Source: Planctomycetota bacterium (GTDB lineage: Bacteria; Planctomycetota; Planctomycetia; Isosphaerales; Isosphaeraceae). From it: 40,515 bases of DNA. The DNA is taken from assembly GCA_021791715.1 (NCBI GenBank), contig JAJYWB010000060.1, positions 1-40,515 on the forward strand, in the 5' to 3' direction. The notes beneath the pieces were generated by a model that ran no database searches, was not told where the DNA came from, and saw only the letters and a list, made by a program, of their open reading frames with translations. Of the stretch, positions 32,730-40,515 are shown piece by piece. A program made the position numbers and the translations under genes. Position 1 is the first letter of the stretch. Each line of letters starts with the position of its first letter.

Positions 32730-33853
32730 ATTCTCGATCCTCTCGAGCGACACTCGTCATGGGAAAGACGGGGCGTACCGTCATCCTGACGTTATTGTAC
32801 AATATCCGATCGGCCTCGGACGCGCCGAATTGTCGCGGATCGACCGACAATCGGCCGGATCGGATAGGATCGCGACGATCAGGCCGGCTTTTCCGCCCTG
32901 GATTCAACTTATCAACCCGAAATCCGCGAACGGCGACACAACAGAAAGCCCCCGCTCGGGTTCGCCGTTCCGTCTGGATCGACTCGTCGAAGAAGACGAA
33001 AGCTTTGTCTCAGCCTTACTTGCGATTCGTTCTCGACGCGCCGATTCGGCGGCGGAAGAGCGAGAGGCCGGCTGGAAAGGTCGCCCCATATATCGCGGGT
33101 TTTATCGGCGAAACCCGAAAACGGGAGCGCGAACCTTCTGATTAGCATGTATTATGATATATGCGATTATTGACCGAAAAAACAGCCTCCGCGTCGGCGT
33201 TTAAGAAAAGAGGCTCGGCGGAGGGTCGCCGACCAGAATAGAAAAATCCGATATCTGGATTCTCAACATGCGGTCGTTTCATCTATGAATTGGAGGCGAA
33301 ACCCGTCAAACAGAGCCTTGAGGGTCTTCGTCTCTCACTTTCGCGCGCCGCGAGAGGAGCTTTTTACGAACGGATTTGGAGGATTGAATAACCCGACGCG
33401 CGGAATCGGAACGAGTCGAGCCGCGATTTCGACGCCGATGTTTGAACCTCGGTTTCGAATCGTCCAACCGATCGAGCCGGAACGAGAGTCGCCGGCTTCG
33501 AGGGTCTCCTGCTTCGGCCGTCTCCTGCTTCGGTCGTCGGCGGATAACCGATATAAAGAAAACTTAACGTTTTGGCGAAAGCCGATTGGTCGAACGGCGG
33601 AGCGGTGCTTTGAGCCGAATCTTGACATCGCTTGAACCGATCACGTACGATCCGACCTTTAGTTAAACATGCGAGGTGGGCGAATCGAAATCGTCGACGA
33701 AGACGTCCGCTTTGGTTGGTGATCGGCAAAACAAATCATGATCGAACGTATCGGTGAAGCTTCTCGGATTCAGCTTGAGAGTTTTCCGTCGAATTCCATT
33801 GGAAACGGTTTGATCGCGGCGCCGAGTCGTCGACGATCGGAAGGGCGGTCGCG
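32730..33853. other. 1.1-kb spacer upstream of the APC transporter
   Basis: No convincing gene. It contains a 12-bp palindrome TATTGTACAATA (32793-32804) in the DUF1573 upstream region, possible competing stems near 33182-33232, a 16-bp tandem duplication (GTCTCCTGCTTCGG at about 33504 and 33520), and the promoter candidate at 33622. Frames of 100-160 codons here lack ribosome sites and recognisable content. Confidence 0.5.
33622..33651 (+). promoter_or_regulatory. Candidate sigma-70 promoter of the APC transporter gene
   Basis: A perfect -35 TTGACA (33622-33627) and a TACGAT -10 (33646-33651, four of six matches) are separated by 18 nt. It would give a leader of about 195 nt before ATG 33854. 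Planctomycete promoters are not well described, so this is a prediction from the general consensus. Confidence 0.4.
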
Positions 33854-36553
33854 ATGACCTCGCGTGATTCTCAATCGAGTTCGGGGTCGGACGTCGCCTC
33901 GAAGGGAGGCGCTCGGGTTGGCTCGGCGATTCGAGCCGGCAGGGTTCTCGTCGTCACGAGCGTGATGTTCACGTTCATCTCGTACTGGCGGACCGCTGCG
34001 ATCGTCCTTTGCGATTTGGCGAGCACGACGTTTTACATCGGCGGGATCGTCGAAAGCGCGATCGGTAAGGCGGCGCCTTGGTTCATCCTTTTGGTCATGC
34101 TTTTCAGCTACGCGGTGCGGAGCGTTTACATCGAGAGCTGTTCGATGTTCGTCCGCGGCGGTGTGTATCGCGTCGTCAAGGAAGCGATGGGAGGGACGCT
34201 CGCCAAATTATCGGTTTCAGCGCTGATGTTCGATTATATTTTAACGGGTCCGATCAGCGCGGTGACCGCGGGGCAGTATATGATCGGTCTCGTTAATGAA
34301 ACGTCGGAACGGTTTCATCTCCATTTCATGATTGATCGCGGTGTCGGGTCGATGCTGATCGCGGCGGCGATCACGCTTTATTTTTGGCGGGCGAACATTC
34401 GCGGGATTCACGAATCGAGCGACAAGGCGCTGAAGATCATGGGGGTGACGACGGTGATGGCCGTCGTGACGATTCTCTGGTGTTTGCTGACGATCGCGGT
34501 TCGGAGCGACCACGTTCATCTTCCGCCGACCGCGCCCGATCTCGGTTTGAAATACGATTATATGGGAGAGCCGGTGATCGATTCGATCACGGGGCGCCAG
34601 GTCGACCCGCTCGGTTTTTTGGGGAAGACTTCGATCGGCGCTGCGCTCCGGCCGGGTCGCATTCAATGGTTCGGCCTTTTCGGCGTAATGGGGATCGTGA
34701 TCGCTTTCGGCCACTCGATTTTGGCGATGAGCGGCGAGGAAACGCTGGCGCAGGTTTATCGCGAGGTCGAAAGCCCCAAACTCAAGAACTTCAAGAAGGC
34801 GGCGTTTGTCGTTTTCATTTACAGCTTATTGCTCACATCGCTGATCAGCTTTTTCGCCGTGATGCTGATACCGGATGATATCCGCATGTCAAAATACGCC
34901 GATAATCTGATCGGGGGGTTGGCGATGAACGTCGTCGGTCCCGCGTGGATGCGGCTGATTTTGAACGCGTTCGTCGTCTTCACGGGCTTTTTGATCCTTT
35001 CCGGGGCGGTGAACACCGCGATCGTCGGTTCCAACGGCGTGCTCAATCGGGTGGCCGAGGACGGCGTGATGCCCGACTGGTTTTTGCGTCCGCACCGCAA
35101 ATACGGCACGACCTCGCGGATCCTCAACCTGGTTCTCGGGCTTCAATTGTTCACGATTCTCGTCAGCCGCGGCAACGTCCTCACGCTCGGCGAGGCCTAC
35201 GCGTTCGGCGTCGTTTGGAGCTTCGTCTTCAAGGCGATGGGGATGCTCGTATTACGCTTCAAAGAACCGGGTAAACGCGAATACGAAGTTCCTTTAAATA
35301 TCAAAATTGGAAAATACGATTTTCCGTTGGGGATCACGCTGATCTTCGCGGTGTTGTTCGCCGCGGCGGTGATGAACTTGCTGACGAAAGAAGTGGCGAC
35401 GATCAGCGGGGCGGTTTTCACCGCGTCGTTCTTCGCGGTTTTCGTGGGAACCGAATACGCCCGCGCGCACAAGCTGAAGCAATCGGGCCAGGCGCATCCC
35501 GAGCACCTCGAGCAGTTCAACGAGCGCGTGAGCGAAACGCTCGACGTTCAATCGCTCGAACTGACGAAGCCTTACCGCAAGTTGGTGGCGATCCGATCGC
35601 CTCGAAATTTGTCGATGCTGGAAAAATGCTTGGCCGAAACCGATCCTGATACGACCGATGTGGTGGTGATGACGGCGCGGGTCGTTCCGGTGCTTGATAA
35701 CGGCGAAACCGAATCGATCACGCTCGCGGATCGCGAGCTTTTGACCGCGGTCGTGAACATGGCCGAGGCGATCGGCAAGCCCGTCAAGCCGTTGATCGTG
35801 CCGACGAACGAACCGATCTACGCGCTCGCTCGAACCGCGCAGACGATCGGCGCCGAGGAGATCATCATGGGGGCCTCGAATAAATTCGAACCCCACGATC
35901 AGCTCGATCAGATCGCGCTTTATTGGTTCAACGTATGCGGATCGAAGCCTTCTCCGTTGACGATTCGGGTGATGGGGCAGGGGATCGATAACCGGATGGA
36001 TATCGCCGGCGGAAGCCGAATTCCGGCGATCGGCGGTCGCGATCTCGAATCGGTGCGAACTCTCGCCGAGCTTCGTTCGAGTTGGCGCGGCGTTGAAAAG
36101 CTGCTGCTCGCGTATGACGGAAGTTCACTTTCTGCCGATTTTCTCGATACGGTGATCAGTTTTCTCGACCCGACGGTTCATGTCACGTTGGTGGCGATCG
36201 AAGAGAACGAATCGACCGACGACGAATCCGAGCCGATGGAAGACGTAATCAGGAAAGGTGTCGAGCGCGCGCACGAGCTGGGACGTCGCGTCGATTCGCT
36301 CGTGATGCGCGGCGAGGCGGGACCTCGATTGGTGCAGGCGGCGCTCGACGGCAAGCACGACGCGATTTTTATGAGCCTGCGCGGCGAATACCGCGCTCTC
36401 GACACGATGGTTCTCGCCGCGACGACGCGTTACGTGTTGCAGCACGCTCCGTGTCGCGTCGTCCTCGGCTTCGCCCCCAAGTCGATCCAGCCGCAACGCG
36501 GCTCGGTCGCATCGACCGACGGCAAGGAGCCGGCGTCGGTTTTCGACGCGTGA
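33854..36553 (+). CDS. APC-family amino acid/polyamine transporter with two UspA domains
   Basis: An 899-residue fusion. Residues about 25-550 form an APC-superfamily permease with about twelve membrane segments; RTAAIVLCDLASTTFYIGGI, GVYRVVKEAMGG and FGHSILAMSGEETLAQVYRE are typical regions. Two universal-stress-protein-like domains follow, at about 573-720 (YRKLVAIRSPRNLSML) and about 747-880 (VEKLLLAYDGSSLSADFL), presumably cytoplasmic and able to bind nucleotide or regulate transport. The permease substrate is likely an amino acid or amine. Ribosome site GGAAGGG precedes the ATG. It stands alone downstream of a long spacer. Confidence 0.87.
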   Translation: MTSRDSQSSSGSDVASKGGARVGSAIRAGRVLVVTSVMFTFISYWRTAAIVLCDLASTTFYIGGIVESAIGKAAPWFILLVMLFSYAVRSVYIESCSMFVRGGVYRVVKEAMGGTLAKLSVSALMFDYILTGPISAVTAGQYMIGLVNETSERFHLHFMIDRGVGSMLIAAAITLYFWRANIRGIHESSDKALKIMGVTTVMAVVTILWCLLTIAVRSDHVHLPPTAPDLGLKYDYMGEPVIDSITGRQVDPLGFLGKTSIGAALRPGRIQWFGLFGVMGIVIAFGHSILAMSGEETLAQVYREVESPKLKNFKKAAFVVFIYSLLLTSLISFFAVMLIPDDIRMSKYADNLIGGLAMNVVGPAWMRLILNAFVVFTGFLILSGAVNTAIVGSNGVLNRVAEDGVMPDWFLRPHRKYGTTSRILNLVLGLQLFTILVSRGNVLTLGEAYAFGVVWSFVFKAMGMLVLRFKEPGKREYEVPLNIKIGKYDFPLGITLIFAVLFAAAVMNLLTKEVATISGAVFTASFFAVFVGTEYARAHKLKQSGQAHPEHLEQFNERVSETLDVQSLELTKPYRKLVAIRSPRNLSMLEKCLAETDPDTTDVVVMTARVVPVLDNGETESITLADRELLTAVVNMAEAIGKPVKPLIVPTNEPIYALARTAQTIGAEEIIMGASNKFEPHDQLDQIALYWFNVCGSKPSPLTIRVMGQGIDNRMDIAGGSRIPAIGGRDLESVRTLAELRSSWRGVEKLLLAYDGSSLSADFLDTVISFLDPTVHVTLVAIEENESTDDESEPMEDVIRKGVERAHELGRRVDSLVMRGEAGPRLVQAALDGKHDAIFMSLRGEYRALDTMVLAATTRYVLQHAPCRVVLGFAPKSIQPQRGSVASTDGKEPASVFDA

Positions 36554-36789
36554 AGCGATCGGGATCGCCTCGGTTTGTCGCGATTCGATATCGCTCGATC
36601 GAACACGACGGGTATCGAATCGAGCGTTTTCACGCGCATACAAATCTTAAATCGCGATGAACAAATCGGCGAATCGCTTTTGATCCGGGCGATACGCCGC
36701 GGGTGAAAACTTTCAGATTCGAGGGGTCGCACGTCCCCGCGGCCTGGAAGAGATTGTATGATAAAAGAAATCCCTTCGGAGACCGGGTC

Positions 36790-37710
36790 ATGGCGCGCAT
36801 CTTAGTCGTCGAAGATAGTTCCACTCAGGCGCTCGAGATCCAATTTCGCCTTGAGGAGGCGGGATTCGAGGTCGAATGCGCCCGCGACGGCGGGGAGGGT
36901 TTTGAAGCCGTCGGCAGGGTTCGACCCGACGCCGTTCTGACCGATCTCGACATGCCCGTGATGAACGGTCTTGAACTTGTCGCGGCGATACGCGAACGAT
37001 ATCCCGAGGTTCCCGTGATTCTGATGACGGCGCTCGGCGGCGAGGAGATCGCGGCTCAGGCGTTGTTGAAAGGCGCCGCGGGGTACGTTCCCAAACGGAA
37101 CCTGCCGCGTGATATCGTCGACACGCTGCGCGGCGTTCTCGAATTGCGCGGCGCCAAACCCGCGGGCTTGACGACCCCATCGACATGGGTAAAATCAGAA
37201 TATTATTATGTACTGGAAAACAATACCGATTTAGTTTCACCTTTAATTAATCACTTATTGGATAAGCTTTCGCGCGGGGGTTTTTGCGACGAGACGGCGC
37301 TGGTTCGCGCGGGGGTGGCGCTGAGCGAGGCGCTGACGAACGCGATTCATCACGGCAACCTCGAGCTCGATTCGGCGTTGCGCGAGGAGGACGAGGCCGA
37401 ATTTTTCCGGCTCGCCGCCGAGCGACGGCTGACGTCTCCTTATCGCGACCGCAAGGTGCGGCTGATCGAGCGCGAAACGATCGACGAGGTCTCGTACGCG
37501 ATCCGCGACGACGGCAAGGGGTTTGATCCGTCGAAACTTCCCGATCCCACCGATCCCGAAAACATGGAACGAGCGAGCGGTCGCGGGCTTTTGCTGATTC
37601 GCTCGTTCATGGATCTCGTTTCGCACAACGAAACGGGGAACGAAATCACCCTCGTCAAACGCCGCGAACGGCCCGCGCCCCCTCGATCGAATCCAAGTAG
37701 CCGACGATGA
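36790..37710 (+). CDS. Response regulator fused to RsbW-like HATPase domain
   Basis: A 306-residue protein from ATG 36790 (ribosome site CGGAGA); an in-frame ATG 36703 adds 29 unlikely residues. Residues 1-120 are a receiver domain: acidic pocket VVEDSS, phospho-acceptor Asp52 in LTDLDMPVMNG, the Thr of LMTALGG, and Lys in YVPKRNL. Residues about 165-300 are a GHKL ATPase of the RsbW/anti-sigma serine kinase type: N-box EALTNAIHHGN (Asn184), G1 box RDDGKGFDPS, G2 box SGRGLLLIRSFMD. No His phospho-acceptor domain is present, so it probably acts as a phosphorylation-controlled serine kinase or anti-sigma factor. It lies 54 nt upstream of the chemoreceptor gene. Confidence 0.88.
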   Translation: MARILVVEDSSTQALEIQFRLEEAGFEVECARDGGEGFEAVGRVRPDAVLTDLDMPVMNGLELVAAIRERYPEVPVILMTALGGEEIAAQALLKGAAGYVPKRNLPRDIVDTLRGVLELRGAKPAGLTTPSTWVKSEYYYVLENNTDLVSPLINHLLDKLSRGGFCDETALVRAGVALSEALTNAIHHGNLELDSALREEDEAEFFRLAAERRLTSPYRDRKVRLIERETIDEVSYAIRDDGKGFDPSKLPDPTDPENMERASGRGLLLIRSFMDLVSHNETGNEITLVKRRERPAPPRSNPSSRR

Positions 37711-37764
37711 GCGATCGCGGTCAATGAGGAAATGAAACATAAATTATAAAAAGAGAATTTAAAA

Positions 37765-40311
37765 ATGAATGTTAAATCGAATATTCCCAGGATTTTGACG
37801 ATGATCGCCGGGGGGGCGGCCGCGGCGACGGGGACGACGACGCTGATCGGTTGGCACGTTCACAACGAGGCGTTGTTGCGCGTCCATCCGGGTTGGATCG
37901 CGATGGTTTACAATTCGGCGATTTGTTTCATATGTTGCGGCTTAGGGTTGATCGCGATCGCGGCTCGGAGGTCGAGGTGGGCGTTGCCGTTCGCCGCGGT
38001 CGTGATCGCACTCGGCGGCGCGAACGTGCTTCAACTCGCCTTCGGGATCGATCTCGGAGTCGATCGCTTATTTATAAAGCCTTATATGACGGACGAGACG
38101 ACTCATCCCGGCCGGATGGCGCCTTCGTCCGCGGCCTGTTTCGTGCTGATGGGATTCGCCCTCGCGATCGCCGCGCCGCGGAATCCGTTCCGCTCGCGGC
38201 CGTTCATCCTGGCGCTCGTGGGAACGTTGTTGATGTCGTTGGGTGCGATCGGAGCGCTCGGATATCTAGTTGAGTTAAAAACATATGATTGGGGAGTCCG
38301 AATTCCGATGGCGTTTCACACGTCGATCGGGTTCGCGATCCTCGGGTTCGGGATCGTCTGTTTCGCCTGGATCGACGACCGCGCCGCGGCTCGGGCGATC
38401 GGCGTGGCGCCGACTTCGCCGCGTTGGCTGCCGATTTCGACGGGGCTCGGCGCAGCGACCGCGACGCTCTGTTTGTGGCGCGCGTTGATCGTGTTGATCA
38501 ACCTTCAGATCGAGCACGAAAGCGATCCCGTCCTTAAACTTGTCGTCAGTACGATTCGCAGGCACGTCGACGCGCGCGTTCAGGCGCTCGAACGGATGGC
38601 TCACCGTTGGGAAACCGTCGACGATCGAACCCAGGGGGCCTGGAAAAAAGACGCCGAGTTATATTTTAAAGGCGATTCAACGTATCGTTTGATCGAATGG
38701 ATCGATCCCACATATCACGCTCGGTGGATCGCTCCCGAAAACGGAAACGAATCCGAACGCGATCGCGATTTGAGCCGCGACGATCGCAGACGCGACGCCC
38801 TCGACGCGTCGCGCGAACTCCGTCGCGTCGTTCTCTCGCACCCCGTCGAAATCGCCTCCGACGACGAAAAGGGGGTCTTGTTCGTCGTCCCGGTTTCGTC
38901 GAAGGGAACGTTCGACGGCTGGATCGGCGGAATTCATCACGTCCGGTCGCTTCTCGAAAAAATTCTCGCCGAGGACGTGGAACTCGATTTTGATATTTCT
39001 GTATATGATGGAAATGATTTAATTTATAGAAACGAGGACGCGAACTCCCCCTTCGGCGCGATCGACGAGAAATCGGATGATCAGGATATTAAGAATCAAA
39101 CATTTGATCTCGGGCTTTACGGGGCGACCTGGCGGATCCAGGTTCGACCCGGGCGCGAGATGATCGACCGGGCGCGGTCGTCGCCGCTCCCTCAACTCGT
39201 CCTCGTCGCGGGGCTCGTCATGTCGACGTTGCTCGCGCTCACCGTCGGTCTCACCCAGACGGCGGGGCGCCGCGCCGCCGAGGCCGAATCGAGCAACGCG
39301 CGGTTGGAAACCGAGATGCGCGAGCGAATTCGCATCGAAGAATCTTTACGTAAAAAGACGACGAGCCTTCGCGAAACGCTCGAGGCGATCGCCGAGGCGA
39401 CGGCGCACCTCACGTCGGCGAGCCGAGAGATCCTCGCGAGCACCACCGAACAAGCCAAGGGAACGCAGCAACAGGCCGCCGCGGTCGCCGAGACCGTGAC
39501 GACGATCGCTCAAATCGCTCAAACATCCGAACATTCGTCGCAGTTCGCCAAAGGGGTCGGCGAATCGGTCCGCAAAACCGTCGAGATCGGCCGAGCGGGC
39601 GGCAAAGCCCTGGATGAAACAAATGAAGCCATGAGCACGGTTCGAGAGCGAGTGAAGTCGACCGCTTCGACGATCGTCTCGCTTTCCGAGCAAGCGAGGA
39701 CGATCGGCGAAATCATCGCCGCGGTCGACGACATCGCCGAGCAGACGAATCTCTTGGCGCTCAACGCCGCGATCGAGGCGTCGCGCGCAGGCGAGCAGGG
39801 GCGAGGCTTCGCCGTCGTCGCCGCCGAGGTTAAAACGCTCGCCGAACAATCGAAAAAAGCGACGATCCAGGTTCGTCAAATCCTCGGGCTCATTCAAAAC
39901 GGCACCAATTCCGCAGTCGCCGCGACCGATCAGGCGATTCGCTCGGTCGACGTCGCGTGCAGGATCGTTGAACAGGCGGGGAAAACGATCCGATACCTCT
40001 CCGAAACGCTTGATTCCACGGCGCAGGCCGCGGCGCGAATCGTCGCTTCGTCGGGACAACAGGCCGCGGGGATGGGGCAGGTGAACCTAGCGATCAAAAA
40101 CATCGAACAAGTCGCCGTGCAAAACAACGCCGCGATCCATCAGATCGAACTCGCCGCTCGGCATCTCAACACCCTCAGTAATCGTCTGGCGGGGCTCACG
40201 GTTCACGCCGAAACGCCCCGCTCCGCGCCGATCGCAACCGCGCCTTCCTCGCCGTCGCCGCGAATCACAAAAACAAGATCCGGCGAAGCCGTCCCCGTCG
40301 CCTCGGCCTGA
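37765..40311 (+). CDS. Membrane chemoreceptor with CHASE-like sensor and MCP signalling domain
   Basis: An 848-residue methyl-accepting chemotaxis protein. Residues 1-215 hold about six membrane segments with GRMAPSSAACFVLMGFALAI, a pattern found at the N-terminus of some sensor kinases. After a further segment, an extracytoplasmic domain (about 250-470) resembles CHASE (TYRLIEWIDPTYHARWI, VLFVVPVS), followed by another membrane helix (about 475-500). A short coiled coil leads directly into the MCP domain with hairpin tip EQTNLLALNAAIEASRAGEQ and GRGFAVVAAEVKTLAEQS near 657-695. No clear HAMP domain. It would sense an external ligand and control CheA or a related output. A terminator candidate follows. 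Confidence 0.88.
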   Translation: MNVKSNIPRILTMIAGGAAAATGTTTLIGWHVHNEALLRVHPGWIAMVYNSAICFICCGLGLIAIAARRSRWALPFAAVVIALGGANVLQLAFGIDLGVDRLFIKPYMTDETTHPGRMAPSSAACFVLMGFALAIAAPRNPFRSRPFILALVGTLLMSLGAIGALGYLVELKTYDWGVRIPMAFHTSIGFAILGFGIVCFAWIDDRAAARAIGVAPTSPRWLPISTGLGAATATLCLWRALIVLINLQIEHESDPVLKLVVSTIRRHVDARVQALERMAHRWETVDDRTQGAWKKDAELYFKGDSTYRLIEWIDPTYHARWIAPENGNESERDRDLSRDDRRRDALDASRELRRVVLSHPVEIASDDEKGVLFVVPVSSKGTFDGWIGGIHHVRSLLEKILAEDVELDFDISVYDGNDLIYRNEDANSPFGAIDEKSDDQDIKNQTFDLGLYGATWRIQVRPGREMIDRARSSPLPQLVLVAGLVMSTLLALTVGLTQTAGRRAAEAESSNARLETEMRERIRIEESLRKKTTSLRETLEAIAEATAHLTSASREILASTTEQAKGTQQQAAAVAETVTTIAQIAQTSEHSSQFAKGVGESVRKTVEIGRAGGKALDETNEAMSTVRERVKSTASTIVSLSEQARTIGEIIAAVDDIAEQTNLLALNAAIEASRAGEQGRGFAVVAAEVKTLAEQSKKATIQVRQILGLIQNGTNSAVAATDQAIRSVDVACRIVEQAGKTIRYLSETLDSTAQAAARIVASSGQQAAGMGQVNLAIKNIEQVAVQNNAAIHQIELAARHLNTLSNRLAGLTVHAETPRSAPIATAPSSPSPRITKTRSGEAVPVASA

Positions 40312-40320
40312 TCGAACCTT

Positions 40321-40367
40321 AAGCCGATCTCCTGAAAATGGATCACGGCGATATCGGCTTGATTTTA
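40321..40367 (+). terminator. Candidate terminator of the chemoreceptor gene
   Basis: AAGCCGAT (40321-40328) pairs perfectly with ATCGGCTT (40353-40360), loop of 24, followed by GATTTTA, ten nt after the gene. The loop is long but the position is right. Confidence 0.45.
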
Positions 40368-40418
40368 CGCGTTCGGAGTCGATTTATCAAATATATAAAT
40401 AATCAGTTATATCTATTT

Positions 40419-40443
40419 GGGAGGGCGAACCTCCCGGTGAGCC
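40419..40443. repeat. GGGAGG hairpin with GGTGAGCC arm, partial intergenic repeat
   Basis: GGGAGG (40419-40424) pairs with CCTCCC (40430-40435) around GCGAA, then GGTGAGCC (40436-40443). The complement GGCTCACC reappears at 40506-40513 at the window end. It may be one end of an inverted-repeat element cut by the window edge. Confidence 0.35.
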
Positions 40444-40515
40444 TCTTTTCATATAAATCGATATGAGGACAAATCTTTCGTTGAAACTAGGCGATATGAT
40501 AATTTGGCTCACCAG

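Noticed and set aside
32654..33635. Several 100-160-codon frames in the 1.1-kb spacer, including 33285-33635
   Set aside because: No ribosome sites, frames on both strands of equal length, and Arg/Ser-rich composition without domains.

Overview
The window looks like a chromosomal segment of a planctomycete, possibly Isosphaerales-like. This is inferred from gene content and style, not from a marker gene: a pyruvoyl arginine decarboxylase coupled to a deoxyhypusine-synthase-like enzyme, a Lys/Ala-rich histone-like protein, zinc-ribbon plus membrane-helix plus enzyme fusions, Tat-type leaders, a small Cys/Pro-rich exported protein, DUF1573, and long gene-poor spacers. GC is moderately high with very many CGATCG/GCGATCGC words. 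No rRNA, tRNA, CRISPR array, prophage or transposase was recognised.

Layout. 0-7.6 kb: a doubtful small ORF; a zinc-ribbon/membrane alpha/beta hydrolase; a Tat-leader aldo/keto reductase (minus strand); riboflavin synthase overlapping the 16S rRNA dimethyltransferase rsmA; then a three-gene unit of an NYN-LOTUS RNase-like protein and two related single-pass membrane coiled-coil proteins. 7.9-10.7 kb (minus): an NAD-binding Gfo/Idh-like protein without the usual catalytic motif, directly abutting a GT39-like membrane glycosyltransferase. 11.0-12.8 kb: an AAA ATPase plus DUF4276 (Toprim-like) pair resembling anti-phage ATPase/nuclease modules. 13.1-15.8 kb: arginine decarboxylase, deoxyhypusine-synthase-like enzyme and Sua5, all overlapping. 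15.9-17.7 kb (minus): ruvA-ruvB.

18.5-21.4 kb: a histone-like protein with three 57-bp internal repeats and a good terminator, then a sulfide:quinone-reductase-like flavoprotein with a 48-residue partner ORF. 21.5-21.8 kb: four 103-bp tandem units, each with a palindromic core. 21.9-25.0 kb (minus): solute-binding lipoprotein, ABC ATPase with altered catalytic residues, beta-carbonic anhydrase, probably one operon without a permease. 25.1-27.0 kb (minus): M28 metallopeptidase with PA and PDZ domains. 27.5-30.5 kb: an MFS transporter and an NCS1-like permease. 31.1-32.7 kb: a Cys/Pro-rich small protein and a convergent DUF1573 protein sharing a strong bidirectional terminator. 33.9-40.3 kb: an APC transporter with two UspA domains, a REC-HATPase fusion regulator, and a membrane CHASE chemoreceptor.

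The most interesting items are the polyamine pair, the ATPase/DUF4276 module, the NYN-LOTUS unit with membrane partners, the histone-like protein, and the SQR-like enzyme with its tiny partner. All functions are predicted by reading; no database search was possible.
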